A stretch of 64,000 nt of DNA from an uncultured Clostridia bacterium (lineage in GTDB: Bacteria; Bacillota; Clostridia; TANB77; CAG-508), in assembly GCA_934167175.1 (NCBI GenBank), contig CAKPKF010000003.1, positions 1 through 64,000 on the forward strand, in the 5' to 3' direction. The position numbers were made by a program, and so were the translations under genes. The notes under the pieces were generated by a model. It was not told where the DNA came from. It saw nothing but the letters and a program-made list of their open reading frames with translations, and did no database searches. Position 1 is the stretch's first letter; each line of letters starts with the position of its first letter. This document shows positions 38,411-47,917 of this stretch, in pieces.

Positions 38411-38542
38411 ATTTTTTACCTCCTCAAAAAATTATTTTTTAAAGATTTTAAAATTTGAGTGTGATGATTATTATATTACTTTTTGTTATTCATGTCAATA
38501 CCTTTTTTCATTTTTTTCATTTTTTTATTTTTTCAAAGAAAA

Positions 38543-38565
38543 ATCCTCTACAATATGTAGAGGAT
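38543..38565 (-). terminator. glgP terminator
   Basis: ATCCTCTACA and TGTAGAGGAT pair exactly around ATA, followed on the minus strand by TTTTTC. Confidence 0.85.
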
Positions 38566-38605
38566 AAGTAAAACTATTTAACAAAAATGTAATTTATTTA
38601 TTCAA

Positions 38606-40894
38606 CTATTTTAAATGTGATGGAACTATCTTCCAGTCTTCTGCATATTCCTTAATAGTACGATCTATTGAAAATACTGCAGAAGAAAAGATGTTTATAA
38701 GTTGTTTTTTAGCAAAGTTATCAGGAGTATTAAAATACTCATAATATGCTTTCATTTTAATATTCATATAGCTTTCGAAATCTTTTAATACAAAAAATTC
38801 ATCGGCTGTAGAATCTCCAACTTGATACAATAAAGAATTATATAATTCGTGTGCATTAAATTGATTTAACATATCTACTGCTCTTTTCAAATCATAATTA
38901 TTTGAATATATCACAAGTGGATTATATCCATCTTTTCTAGCTGACACTAATTCTTTATATTCTGCACCAAACAAAAAGTTATTTTCATAACCAGCTTCTT
39001 TAAATATTTCAATATTAGCTCCATCATTTGTTCCAAGTGTAACTGCACCGTTCATCATAAACTTCATATTACCAGTTCCTGATGCTTCTTTTCCAGCAGT
39101 AGATATTTGTTCTGATATATCGGCTGCTGGGTAAAGTACTTCACCATAGCTTGTATTAAAATTAGATATAAAAACAAATTGTAAATATTGATTTACCTCT
39201 GGATCATTATTTATAAGATCTTGCAAATCTTTTGCAACTTTTATAACTAATTTAGCTAATCTATAACCTGGAGCAGCTTTTCCGCCCATAATAGATACAA
39301 CTGGTTTAATTCTAGATTTATCAATTCTATTTTCTTTTATTTGCATATAATACGCATATATACTAAAAAGATTTAATAATTGACGTTTATATAAGTGAAT
39401 GCGTTTTACTTGGATATCAAACAATGCATTAGGATTAAGTTTTATTCCTTCATGTTTATAAATATAATCAACACATTTTAGCTTTGCATTATATTTTATA
39501 TTCATAAATTCTGGAATTATTCTTGGCTCATTTGCTTTTGGCATTAATTCAGAAATTTTCTCAAAATTCATAATCCAATCATCAGAACCTAGATTTCTTG
39601 TTATGAAATCTGCTAATTTTTTATTAGAAAGAAGCAACCAGCGACGATGAGTTACACCATTTGTGTGATTAGTAAATCTTTCTGGATATAGTTCATACCA
39701 TTGTTTTAATGTTTCATTTTTTAAAATATAAGTATGAATTTTAGCAACACCATTAACTTGATTTGAATTTTCTACTGCAATATTTGCCATGTGTATTACA
39801 TTATCTAAAATAAATTGATATTTAGAAATTGTGTTCCAATCTCTTCCATTTGCAATTTTTTCAATAAACTTTCTGTTTAAAAAATCAATTGTATTAAATA
39901 AATCTGGTAATACAGCTTTTAATAGACTACTATTTACTTTTTCAAGTGCTTCGGATAATACTGTATGATTTGTATATTTAAAAGTTTTTCTTACAACTTC
40001 TAAAGATTCTTCATGCGAAAGTTTTTCTTGTTCTCTTAGATATTTGTATAACACAGGTATTGCCATTACAGGATGAGTATCATTTAATTGTACTGCATAA
40101 TATTTATCAAATTCTCTAATATCACGATTATAGCGTTTGCAAGTATTAATCATATCCATTATTGATGCATATACTAATAAATATTCTTGTTTTATTCGCA
40201 AGATTTTACCATCATCATAAGTATCATCTGGATATAAATTTTTGGTAATTTCTCCATTTGGTTCTGATTGCCATACTCTAAGAGTATTAATATTCTTAGT
40301 ATGATATCCAAAAATAGGAATGTCATATGGTACAGCCCAAACTAATTCATCCGCAAATTTTACTAAAATTTTTTCATCTTCTCTACGTACACTCCATGGT
40401 TCTTCACCATTTTCAAGCCAAGTATCTGGCAATTCGGTTTGCATATCTTTATCAAATGCTTGCTTAAAAAAGCCATCGCGATGTCTTAGTCCATAACCTT
40501 TCATTGGTAAATCATGTGTTGCAGCAGCATCTATAAAACAAGCAGCTAGTCTACCTAAACCACCATTCCCAAGATTTTGCTCTGGAATATCATCGAATTT
40601 ATTTGAATTAAATCCATGTTCTCCAAGATATTTAACAACATCATTATAAATACCCAAAGCAAGCAAATTATTTGAGATTGCACGTCCCAATAACCATTCC
40701 ATTGAAATGTAAGAAACTTGTTTTCCTTGTTCATATAATTTTTGTGTATTTTTCCAGTTATCATCATTTAAATCAAGTACTATTTTACCTACTATATTGT
40801 TAATTTCTGAAGGCGTACAGTTTCTTAGGTCTTTTCCTTGAGTTGATAAACTAAACAATTCATAATATTTTTTAATGAAGTCAGTATTTAACAT
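38606..40894 (-). CDS. glgP: glycogen/starch/alpha-glucan phosphorylase
   Basis: GlgP releases glucose-1-phosphate from alpha-1,4-glucans, using pyridoxal phosphate. It is 762 residues. The early NGGLGRLAACFIDAAATHDLPMKGYGLRHRDG region (in part) binds substrate; QLNDTHPVMAIPVL near 270, and EASGTGNMKFMMNG near 603 with the PLP lysine in GTGNMK-type context. No glycogen synthase or branching gene is adjacent; the gene stands alone between terminators, with AAGGAGAGTG before ATG 40894. Confidence 0.95.
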   Translation of the reverse strand: MLNTDFIKKYYELFSLSTQGKDLRNCTPSEINNIVGKIVLDLNDDNWKNTQKLYEQGKQVSYISMEWLLGRAISNNLLALGIYNDVVKYLGEHGFNSNKFDDIPEQNLGNGGLGRLAACFIDAAATHDLPMKGYGLRHRDGFFKQAFDKDMQTELPDTWLENGEEPWSVRREDEKILVKFADELVWAVPYDIPIFGYHTKNINTLRVWQSEPNGEITKNLYPDDTYDDGKILRIKQEYLLVYASIMDMINTCKRYNRDIREFDKYYAVQLNDTHPVMAIPVLYKYLREQEKLSHEESLEVVRKTFKYTNHTVLSEALEKVNSSLLKAVLPDLFNTIDFLNRKFIEKIANGRDWNTISKYQFILDNVIHMANIAVENSNQVNGVAKIHTYILKNETLKQWYELYPERFTNHTNGVTHRRWLLLSNKKLADFITRNLGSDDWIMNFEKISELMPKANEPRIIPEFMNIKYNAKLKCVDYIYKHEGIKLNPNALFDIQVKRIHLYKRQLLNLFSIYAYYMQIKENRIDKSRIKPVVSIMGGKAAPGYRLAKLVIKVAKDLQDLINNDPEVNQYLQFVFISNFNTSYGEVLYPAADISEQISTAGKEASGTGNMKFMMNGAVTLGTNDGANIEIFKEAGYENNFLFGAEYKELVSARKDGYNPLVIYSNNYDLKRAVDMLNQFNAHELYNSLLYQVGDSTADEFFVLKDFESYMNIKMKAYYEYFNTPDNFAKKQLINIFSSAVFSIDRTIKEYAEDWKIVPSHLK

Positions 40895-41114
40895 ATAACT
40901 ACACTCTCCTTAAAAATAATATATGATTTGTTAAATAGTTTTAATTAATATACTTTAATATAAAGTTTATTAAATTGGAAAAATAAATTACAGAATAAGT
41001 ATACCATTACTTTACACATTATTCAACAAAAAACGACATAAAAATCAATAAATTTGATTTTTTTATTTATTGCTTTACTTATTGTATACGTAAAAATCTT
41101 CTGTTTTTCTTAAA

Positions 41115-41157
41115 AAAATACTAATTAAAAGTTGTGATAACCTTTAATTAGTATTTT
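41115..41157 (-). terminator. yebC terminator
   Basis: AAAATACTAATTAAA pairs exactly with TTTAATTAGTATTTT. Confidence 0.82.
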
Positions 41158-41161
41158 TCTT

Positions 41162-41888
41162 TTATTCTTCCCAATTGTGATATATTTCTGAAACATCATC
41201 TAAATCTTCTAATTTGTCTATTAATCTTTGCATTTTTTCTGAACTTTTTTCATCTAATGAAACATATGTTGTAGGAACCATTTGTACTGATGCTTCTAAG
41301 AATTCTATCCCTTCTTTTTCAAGTGCTTCTCTTACTTCTGAAAAACTAGCTGGTTCTACTGTTATCTCATAGCACTCTTCTTCTGATTCAAAATCTTCTG
41401 CTCCTGCTTCTAATGCAAGCATCATTAATTCTTCTTCTGTAAATTTTGAACCTTCTTTTTCTATAACTATTACACCTTTTTTATTAAAAAGATATGATAC
41501 GCAACCTGTAGTTCCTAGATTTCCTCCTGCCTTATCAAATACATGTCTAACATCTGCAGCAGTTCTATTTCTGTTATCTGTTGCAGCTTGAACTATTACT
41601 GCTACACCATTTGGTCCATACCCTTCATATACTACTTCTTCGTAATTTTCACTATTTGCACTTCCTGCTGCTTTTTTAATTGCATTGTTAATTGTATCAT
41701 TTGGCATATTAGCTGCCTTGCATTTTGCTATTACATCTTTTAATTTGGAATTTCCAGCTGGATCTGGCCCACCTTGTTTTACTGCTATTAATAATTCTCT
41801 TCCCAATTTAGTAAATATTTTTCCGTCTTGCAGCATCTGCTTTACCTTTTTTTGCTGCTATATTATGCCATTTGCTATGTCCTGACAT
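41162..41888 (-). CDS. yebC: YebC/PmpR-family protein, needs +1 shift at CGG
   Basis: A 241-residue protein of the YebC family, DNA-binding regulators and, in some members, factors that relieve ribosome stalling. It starts at ATG 41888 with MSGHSKWHNIAAKKGKADAAR, the family N-terminus (split here), then meets an in-frame CGG (41825-41823) that leads to a stop within a few codons. Skipping the C gives GKIFTKLGRELLIAVKQGG, then MPNDTINNAIKKA and the rest to 41162. Without the shift, translation could only restart at an internal ATG lacking the conserved first 21 residues. Confidence 0.94.
41823..41825 (-). other. in-frame CGG, +1 frameshift site in yebC
   Basis: Zero frame reads GCA AGA CGG AAA AAT ATT TAC TAA. 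Dropping the C (complement of 41825) gives AGA GGA AAA ATA TTT ACT, i.e. ARGKIFT as in the family. Confidence 0.93.
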
Positions 41889-42003
41889 GGTTAATTCCTC
41901 CTTTTTATATTTTTAAAATTCTTTTTTATTGTAACATATTTCTGGGTATTTGTGTAGTATTTTTTCTAAATATATTTATAACTCTTGTTTTTTACAGTTT
42001 TTA

Positions 42004-43860
42004 TTAGCATTTTTTCTCAATTTCTTTATATCTCTTTATTTTCATAGTAGAACTTTTTTCAAATTCGCCTTCTTTTATTTCTAAACTTTTTACTGCCTTA
42101 TATGATTCTAATTTTTTGTTTTCAATTTTTATTTTTTCCCATATAATATTATAGATTTCATCTTTAGTTTTTTCGCCATGTATTTCTTTTATTTTGTCAT
42201 AATCTGGAATTACTCTTGCAGTAATAATTAATTCTTTATTTTCTTTTTTACTGTCTTTTTCAGTTTTTTTACCATACACCATAGATTCTCTTATTTCATC
42301 AACTTTATCTAGCAACATTTCTATTTCTTCTGGATATATATTTTTCCCATTTTGAGTAACTATTACATTTTTACTACGCCCTGTTATATATACGTATCCC
42401 TCTTTATCCATGTATCCTAAGTCACCTGAATGGAAATATCCATCACTATCTATTACTTTTTTAGTTTCTTCTTCATTCTCATAATACCCAATCATCAAAG
42501 TTGGAGATTTAATTAGTATTTCTCCTTCTCCGTTTTCATTTGGATTATCTATTTTTATATCTGCCTGAACTATTGGCTTTCCTACTGAACCAATACATGT
42601 TTTATACTCTGGTGTTAGTGCAGATATAGGAGCAGTTTCTGTTAACCCATATCCTTGCAAGAAAGTTATTCCAATTCCTTCTAGCCATTCTCCTACAGTC
42701 TTATCTATTGGAGCAGCTGCTGAAACTACTATCCTTAGTTTTCCTCCCAATCCATCGTATATATCTTTGAACACGTTCTTTTTTATATCTACTCCTGCTA
42801 ATTTTAGTGTGTTTGTTACTTGTATCATAGATTTTACTATTTTTTCTTTTTTATTTTTTACTATTTTTTCATTTATTTTTTTATATAAATTTTCAACTAG
42901 CAATGGAACTGTCAATATCGCTGTTGGATTAGCCTCTTGTAAATTTGGAACTATGTATCTTAATCCTTCGCATACAGCAACAGATGCCCCTTGGCATAGT
43001 GGATATAAAAATCCTATTGTTGACTCATAGCAATGGTGTAATGGCAACACTGAAAACATTCTATCTGTGGGATAAAACCTAACATATGCTGTTACTGCAT
43101 TTATATTTTCAGCTAAATTTCTGTTATTTAGCATAACTCCTTTTGCATTTGACGTAGTTCCAGATGTAAAGAATAATATTTTGAATTCTTCTGGATCTAT
43201 TTCTATATTTTCGAAACTATTATCTCCTGAAGCAACTATTTTCTTTCCTTCTTTTATCAAATAATTTAATCCTACATCTTTTCCGTTTAAGGGATTATCT
43301 GATTTCATTTCTATATAATATTCAACTTCTGGTATTTTTTCTTTTATTACTTTAATGTCATTCGCCTTTTTAGAAGAATATATTATTGCAGATGCTTTTG
43401 ATCTTCTTACAATATTTTCTAATTCATTTATTGGTAATTCTCTATCTGTTGGAACTGCTATTCCGACACCACAAAGCATAGCCATATATGATACATACCA
43501 TCCATATTGCGTTTCCCCAATAATTATAACTCTTTTATCTTTTAAGTTTAACTTTTCTATTAATGCTGTTCCCAATCCCCAAACATCTTCTTGAAACTCT
43601 TTGTATGTTATTATTTTATATGGTTCTTTATGTGATGGTTTTTCTAGAATACAATCTTCTTTTGGATATTTTTTTGCATTTTCCATAAACGCTTCTTTTA
43701 TTGTTTTATAATGTGTTCTATCTTCGTATGGTGTGTTTCTTTTTTGTTTTGTATTCTTTTTCTGCAATTTTTCATAATCAATATCTTCTAAATTTTCTAC
43801 TACATTGACATTCATCTTTCTAAAATTTATTTTTGGCATTTTAAAGTCTCTTATACTCAT
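42004..43860 (-). CDS. long-chain acyl-CoA synthetase (AMP-forming), second paralogue
   Basis: An adenylate-forming ligase of 618 residues, paralogous to the 34837 gene but with a longer, basic N-terminus (KMPKINFRKMNVNVVENLED). P-loop ILFFTSGTTSNAKGVML near 232, FLQGYGLTETAPI near 410, GYFHSGDLGYMDKEGYVYITGR and GKNIYPEEIEMLL are in order, with a C-terminal SSTMKIKRYKEIEKK. The start is put at ATG 43860, 8 bases after GGTGGAG. Its own unit, upstream of yebC but separated by a T-rich gap. Confidence 0.9.
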   Translation of the reverse strand: MSIRDFKMPKINFRKMNVNVVENLEDIDYEKLQKKNTKQKRNTPYEDRTHYKTIKEAFMENAKKYPKEDCILEKPSHKEPYKIITYKEFQEDVWGLGTALIEKLNLKDKRVIIIGETQYGWYVSYMAMLCGVGIAVPTDRELPINELENIVRRSKASAIIYSSKKANDIKVIKEKIPEVEYYIEMKSDNPLNGKDVGLNYLIKEGKKIVASGDNSFENIEIDPEEFKILFFTSGTTSNAKGVMLNNRNLAENINAVTAYVRFYPTDRMFSVLPLHHCYESTIGFLYPLCQGASVAVCEGLRYIVPNLQEANPTAILTVPLLVENLYKKINEKIVKNKKEKIVKSMIQVTNTLKLAGVDIKKNVFKDIYDGLGGKLRIVVSAAAPIDKTVGEWLEGIGITFLQGYGLTETAPISALTPEYKTCIGSVGKPIVQADIKIDNPNENGEGEILIKSPTLMIGYYENEEETKKVIDSDGYFHSGDLGYMDKEGYVYITGRSKNVIVTQNGKNIYPEEIEMLLDKVDEIRESMVYGKKTEKDSKKENKELIITARVIPDYDKIKEIHGEKTKDEIYNIIWEKIKIENKKLESYKAVKSLEIKEGEFEKSSTMKIKRYKEIEKKC

Positions 43861-43971
43861 ATTCATTCTCCACCTTCTATAATTTAATATAATTTTTTTA
43901 CAATTCTATCATACTTTTAAAATTATTGCCAATTTTATACCAATTAGTCAGTTAACTAATCCAACATCAAT

Positions 43972-44206
43972 TTATATGTTTTTAATATCCATTTTTCTAA
44001 ATACTATAAAAGCCGGTGTTATAATTAGAATGAAATATATTAAAAAACCATAAAATTAGTTTTATTGTTGTTGCTTTTCCTGCACCATTTAGTCCTATAA
44101 AACCTAATATATCTCCTTTTTTTACTTCTAATGATACATTTTTTAGTATTTGCTTTTTACCAAAACTCTTGCATAAATTTTCGCATTTTAAAATTAAATC
44201 ACTTAT
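43972..44206 (-). pseudogene. remnant of an ABC transporter (ATPase start joined to permease end)
   Basis: Reading the minus strand from 44206 gives ISDLILKCENLCKSFGKKQ, then KGDILGFIGLNGAGKATTIKL: the start of an ABC ATPase with its Walker A, but with Ala in place of the catalytic Ser/Thr (GAGKA). No start codon is present (ATA at 44206, though a GGAAT lies upstream). After about 57 codons homology ends; in another frame the same DNA reads YFILIITPAFIVFRKMDI, like the end of an ABC-2 permease. An internal deletion fusing two genes explains this. It is not a CGG case. Confidence 0.75.
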
Positions 44207-44242
44207 TTTTTATACTATTCCTTTCTATACTTTTTATATTTT

Positions 44243-44809
44243 TTATTGTCTTTCACTCAAATTTTTCTTTATTCTGCACGGATTTCCAAAAGCAATAACA
44301 TTTGATGGTATATCTTTAGTAACAACACTTCCTGCTCCTATAGTTACATTATCTCCTATTGTAACGCCTGGTAGTACAACTGTATTTCCACCAATCCATA
44401 CATTATTTCCAATTTTTATTGGTTTTGCATATTCTATTCCCTTATTTCTTTCTTCTATATTAATTGGATGTCCTGCTGTATAAAATCCGCAATTAGGAGC
44501 TATAAAAACATTTTCTCCAAATTCTACTTTAGCTGCATCAAGTATTACTAAATTATGATTTGCATAAAAATTCTCACCTATTTCAATATTGTAACCATAG
44601 TCACAGAAAAATGGCTGTTCTATAAGAAAATTCTTTTCTGTTTTTCCTAACAATTTTTCTATAATATTCCTTCTTGTTTCAATTTCTGACGGTCTTGTTT
44701 TATTGTATTCATAGCAAATATCTTTAGCATACATCCTTTCTTCTATTAGTTCTTTATCATAATTTGGATTGTACATTAGTCCATTTTTTACTTTTTCTTT
44801 TTCTGTCAT
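44243..44809 (-). CDS. maa: maltose/galactoside O-acetyltransferase-like protein
   Basis: A 188-residue acetyl-CoA-dependent O-acetyltransferase with a left-handed beta-helix of hexapeptide repeats. YNPNYDKELIEERM near the N-terminus is the Maa signature; FFCDYGYNIEIGENFYANHN and TAGHPINIEERN (with the catalytic His) follow, then IGNNVWIGGNTVVLPGVTIGDNVTIGAGSVV-type repeats (in part). The acceptor is a sugar or similar thiogalactoside-type compound. ATG 44809 follows AAAAGGAGGAATT. It is downstream of the ABC remnant in its own orientation. Confidence 0.9.
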   Translation of the reverse strand: MTEKEKVKNGLMYNPNYDKELIEERMYAKDICYEYNKTRPSEIETRRNIIEKLLGKTEKNFLIEQPFFCDYGYNIEIGENFYANHNLVILDAAKVEFGENVFIAPNCGFYTAGHPINIEERNKGIEYAKPIKIGNNVWIGGNTVVLPGVTIGDNVTIGAGSVVTKDIPSNVIAFGNPCRIKKNLSERQ

Positions 44810-44891
44810 TATATAATTCCTCCTTTTATTTTTTTGTTTCATCTTTTACATTATAATAGCTATTTTTTATCAATGTCAAATTAATATTTTA

Positions 44892-45509
44892 TTAAGACTC
44901 AAAAGATAATTTGTTTTTTGTTTTCAGGTTATTTTGCTTTTTGTTATATTTTATTGACGTTATCAAAAAATATATTATATCTATTACTTTAAACTCTAGT
45001 ATAGTGCTTAATTCAAAATCAATGCTATTTCTTGTTACGTACACTGGCTCTATTATATATTTATAATTAGATTCATTATATATTTTTATATTATTTGAAA
45101 GTATATATGAAACTGCTGATGAAATTGCTACTACTATAAATGATGTTAATATTACATTTGGTGTACCTATTTGTAAATTCATATTATATTGTATTATTTT
45201 TAAATTTAGTCTCTTTATATTTTTTATACCCTTTCTAGAAAATATAATCCCGTTTTCTATTTTTTCATAACTCTTTTTACTTTTTTCATATAATTTTTTG
45301 AATTTATTATTATCTATATATCCTATATTTATTTTAAATTTTCCTATTATATATATTTCTATTTTACATATTATATTTTTTTTTACTTTTTTATAATTAT
45401 TTGATATTTTTAATTTCTCTATGTTTATTCTCACTGTGGATACTATTGTTATTAAAACTATTATGCAAATAAATATTACTATTCCAAATAAAAATAAAGC
45501 TAATATCAT
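44892..45509 (-). CDS. DUF2953-like membrane protein
   Basis: A 205-residue protein with an N-terminal membrane segment (about 2-24) and another hydrophobic stretch around 123-140. The layout and position just downstream of scpA resemble DUF2953 proteins, which in spore formers sit near sporulation genes. The middle is strongly basic with KKLYEKSKKSYEKIENG. Function unknown. The start ATG has AAGGAG upstream and the gene begins about 60 bases after scpA ends. Confidence 0.6.
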   Translation of the reverse strand: MILALFLFGIVIFICIIVLITIVSTVRINIEKLKISNNYKKVKKNIICKIEIYIIGKFKINIGYIDNNKFKKLYEKSKKSYEKIENGIIFSRKGIKNIKRLNLKIIQYNMNLQIGTPNVILTSFIVVAISSAVSYILSNNIKIYNESNYKYIIEPVYVTRNSIDFELSTILEFKVIDIIYFLITSIKYNKKQNNLKTKNKLSFES

Positions 45510-45571
45510 AATAAAACTCCTTCTTATTTTTTGATATTAGCTTTTCCATTTTTTTACTTTCTAAACATTTT

Positions 45572-46324
45572 TTAACCTTTTTTTGCTTTTTCCACTATTA
45601 TGTCTCCAAATAAATCCTCTTGTGTAGCTGTAACTTTGCTTCTTCTTGTTAGTTCCAAAAGTCCAGTAAATGCTGTAACTATTTCTACTTTTTTGCATTT
45701 TTCCTTTGGAAATACATTGCTAAAAACAAATTTAGAATTTTTAACAATTTCCCTAAGCATTTGTTTTACTTTACTTGCCACAGTGTATGTGTCTGTTATT
45801 GCTATTTTTTCTATATTTTCTGCATTCTTATTTAATTTTTCTTTATTCCTATTTATAAGTTTTTCATAATACTCTGGAATTACTTCTTTTGAATATTCTT
45901 TTTGTAATTCCTGTTTTGGTAATTCTATATCCTCTTGCAATTTATAAAATCTCTTAGAAAAGATTTGAAAATTTTGTTTTAATAATTTTGAAACTTCTTT
46001 ATATCTTTTATAGTCTATAATTCTTTGGATTAATTCTTCTTCTGATAATTCTTCTTCCTCTTCTGGTTGTTTTGGCAATAGACTCTTAGATTTTATATAT
46101 ACTAATGTAGAAGCCATTACTAGGAACTCACTTGCTATTTCTAAATTTAATACTTCCATTTGATTTAAGTATTCTATATATTGATCTGTTATTTCACTTA
46201 TCTTTATATCATATATATCCATTTTGTTTTTGTCTATTAAATAACATAACAAGTCTAATGGTCCTTCAAAGTTATCTATTTTTATTTCATATTTTTTTGT
46301 TTGTAATGTTAATATTTTTTGCAT
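45572..46324 (-). CDS. scpA: segregation and condensation protein A
   Basis: ScpA is the kleisin that bridges the SMC heads in the chromosome condensin. The protein is 250 residues. The N-terminal kleisin motif IDNFEGPLDLLCYLIDKNKMDIYDI (in part), ISEITDQYIEYLN and ASEFLVMASTLVYIKSKSLLP are all present, with the C-terminal winged-helix part LLELTRRSKVTATQEDLFGDI. ATG 46324 begins one base after the recX stop (TAAAATG), with GGAGG inside the end of recX. The companion scpB is not in this window. Confidence 0.93.
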   Translation of the reverse strand: MQKILTLQTKKYEIKIDNFEGPLDLLCYLIDKNKMDIYDIKISEITDQYIEYLNQMEVLNLEIASEFLVMASTLVYIKSKSLLPKQPEEEEELSEEELIQRIIDYKRYKEVSKLLKQNFQIFSKRFYKLQEDIELPKQELQKEYSKEVIPEYYEKLINRNKEKLNKNAENIEKIAITDTYTVASKVKQMLREIVKNSKFVFSNVFPKEKCKKVEIVTAFTGLLELTRRSKVTATQEDLFGDIIVEKAKKG

Positions 46325-46325
46325 T

Positions 46326-46769
46326 TTATTCCTCCATAGCATGTTGTATTGCTTCTTGAGTATACCCCTTTTTTATTAAGTATGATTTTATTTCGTCTTT
46401 TTCTAGACAGTTTTCTTTTTTATTCACTATTTTGGTAGCTGAATTTATTTCATATTCTAGTAATTCATCCTTATTTTCGTATATGTAATCTTCTAATATA
46501 TTTTTTGATATACCCTTACTATATAATTTATATTTTATTTCCTTTAAAGACAGTGTTTTTAAAGCTACAAATTCTTCTATTGCCCTTTTTATGTATTTTT
46601 TATCATCTAAATACCCAGCCTCTATTAAATAATTTATTATATCTTCTAGCATATCGTTTTCTATTGTATTTTCAAACTTTTTTCTTACTTCATATTCTGT
46701 TCTTTTTTTATACATTATGTAATTAAACACTTTTGATTTTTGTTTATCAAACTCTTCTACTGAATACAT
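46326..46769 (-). CDS. recX: RecX regulatory protein
   Basis: RecX binds inside the RecA filament groove and limits recombination. It is 147 residues, in three-helix repeats: VFNYIMYKKRTEYEVRKKF, IINYLIEAGYLDDKKYIKRAIEEF and IKSYLIKKGYTQEAIQHAM. It lies 14 bases downstream of recA and is coupled to scpA, making a recA-recX-scpA run. Confidence 0.9.
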   Translation of the reverse strand: MYSVEEFDKQKSKVFNYIMYKKRTEYEVRKKFENTIENDMLEDIINYLIEAGYLDDKKYIKRAIEEFVALKTLSLKEIKYKLYSKGISKNILEDYIYENKDELLEYEINSATKIVNKKENCLEKDEIKSYLIKKGYTQEAIQHAMEE

Positions 46770-46783
46770 ATTTTACCTTTCTT

Positions 46784-47818
46784 CTAATCTTCTTTTTCTT
46801 CTGCTTCGTCAATTAGGCTTTTTTCAAAAGCTTGTTCAAAGTTTTCTCTAATTTTTCCTTCTACCTCTTCTAGCATTTCTGGATTTTCACGTAAATATTT
46901 CTTTACATTTTCTCTACCTTGGCCAATTCTAGTTCCATTGTAACTAAACCATGAACCGCTTTTTTCTATTATATCTAAATTAACTCCCATATCTAGAATA
47001 TTTCCTTCTTTTGATATTCCTTTTCCATATACAATGTCAAATTCTGCTTCTCTAAATGGTGGTGCTACTTTATTTTTTATAATTTTTACTCTTGCTCTAT
47101 TTCCTACAAATTCTCCATCTTGTTTTATATTTTCAATTTTTCTTATATCTAACCTTACTGATGAATAAAATTTAAGTGCTCTTCCCCCTGGTGTTGTTTC
47201 TGGGTTTCCAAACATAACACCTACTTTTTCTCTTAATTGGTTTATAAATATTAATACTGTTTTAGATTTATTTATAACTCCGGCAAGTTTTCTTAATGCT
47301 TGTGACATAAGTCGTGCTTGAAGTCCTATATGTGAGTCTCCCATGTCTCCATCTATTTCTGCTTTTGGAACTAATGCTGCAACAGAATCTACAACAATTA
47401 CATCTAAAGCTCCACTTCTTATTAATGATTCTGTTATTTCTAATGCCTGTTCACCTGTATCTGGTTGTGATACTATTAAATTATCTATATCTACACCTAA
47501 ATGTTTTGCATAAACTGGATCTAATGCATGTTCTGCATCTATAAATGCTGCTTCTCCATTCATTTTCTGTGCTTCTGCTATTATGTGTAAAGCTAATGTT
47601 GTTTTTCCAGAAGATTCTGGTCCAAATATTTCTATTATTCTTCCTCTAGGAACTCCTCCTATTCCTAAAGCTATATCTAAACTTAAAGCACCTGTTGGAA
47701 TACTTTCTATTTCCATTGCCTTAAATTCTCCTAATTTCATAATAGACCCTTTACCAAATTGTTTTTCAATTTGCCCCATAGCCGCTTCTAATGCTTTTCT
47801 TTTTTCTTGATTTTCCAT
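46784..47818 (-). CDS. recA: recombinase RecA
   Basis: RecA forms the ATP-dependent strand-exchange filament and stimulates LexA self-cleavage. It is 344 residues. Walker A GPESSGKTT at 66-74, DAEHALDPVYAKHLG and VDSVAALVPKAEIDG, loop region GRALKFYSSVRLD and the L2 Gly-rich PETTPGGRALK are all standard. It has its own promoter with a possible LexA-type site, and is followed by recX. Confidence 0.97.
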   Translation of the reverse strand: MENQEKRKALEAAMGQIEKQFGKGSIMKLGEFKAMEIESIPTGALSLDIALGIGGVPRGRIIEIFGPESSGKTTLALHIIAEAQKMNGEAAFIDAEHALDPVYAKHLGVDIDNLIVSQPDTGEQALEITESLIRSGALDVIVVDSVAALVPKAEIDGDMGDSHIGLQARLMSQALRKLAGVINKSKTVLIFINQLREKVGVMFGNPETTPGGRALKFYSSVRLDIRKIENIKQDGEFVGNRARVKIIKNKVAPPFREAEFDIVYGKGISKEGNILDMGVNLDIIEKSGSWFSYNGTRIGQGRENVKKYLRENPEMLEEVEGKIRENFEQAFEKSLIDEAEEKED

Positions 47819-47843
47819 TTTTTCTTCCTCCTAAAAGATTATA

Positions 47844-47888
47844 AAACATTTGTTTGTATTATTATATACTATTTTTTTCTTTTGTCAA
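47844..47888 (-). promoter_or_regulatory. recA promoter with a LexA-like palindrome
   Basis: Minus strand: TTGACA (47888-47883), 16 bases, TATAAT (47866-47861). Just downstream AAACAAATGTTT (47855-47844) is a palindrome similar to the Gram-positive SOS box GAACNNNNGTTC but with A/T in the outer positions. Confidence 0.6.
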
Positions 47889-47917
47889 CACTTTTCAAAA
47901 CAATTTTGTATAATAAA

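Noticed and set aside
43972..44206. A tenth CGG frameshift in the ABC remnant
   Set aside because: The CGG there is not in the ATPase frame, and skipping its C does not restore either reading frame. It is a decayed transporter.
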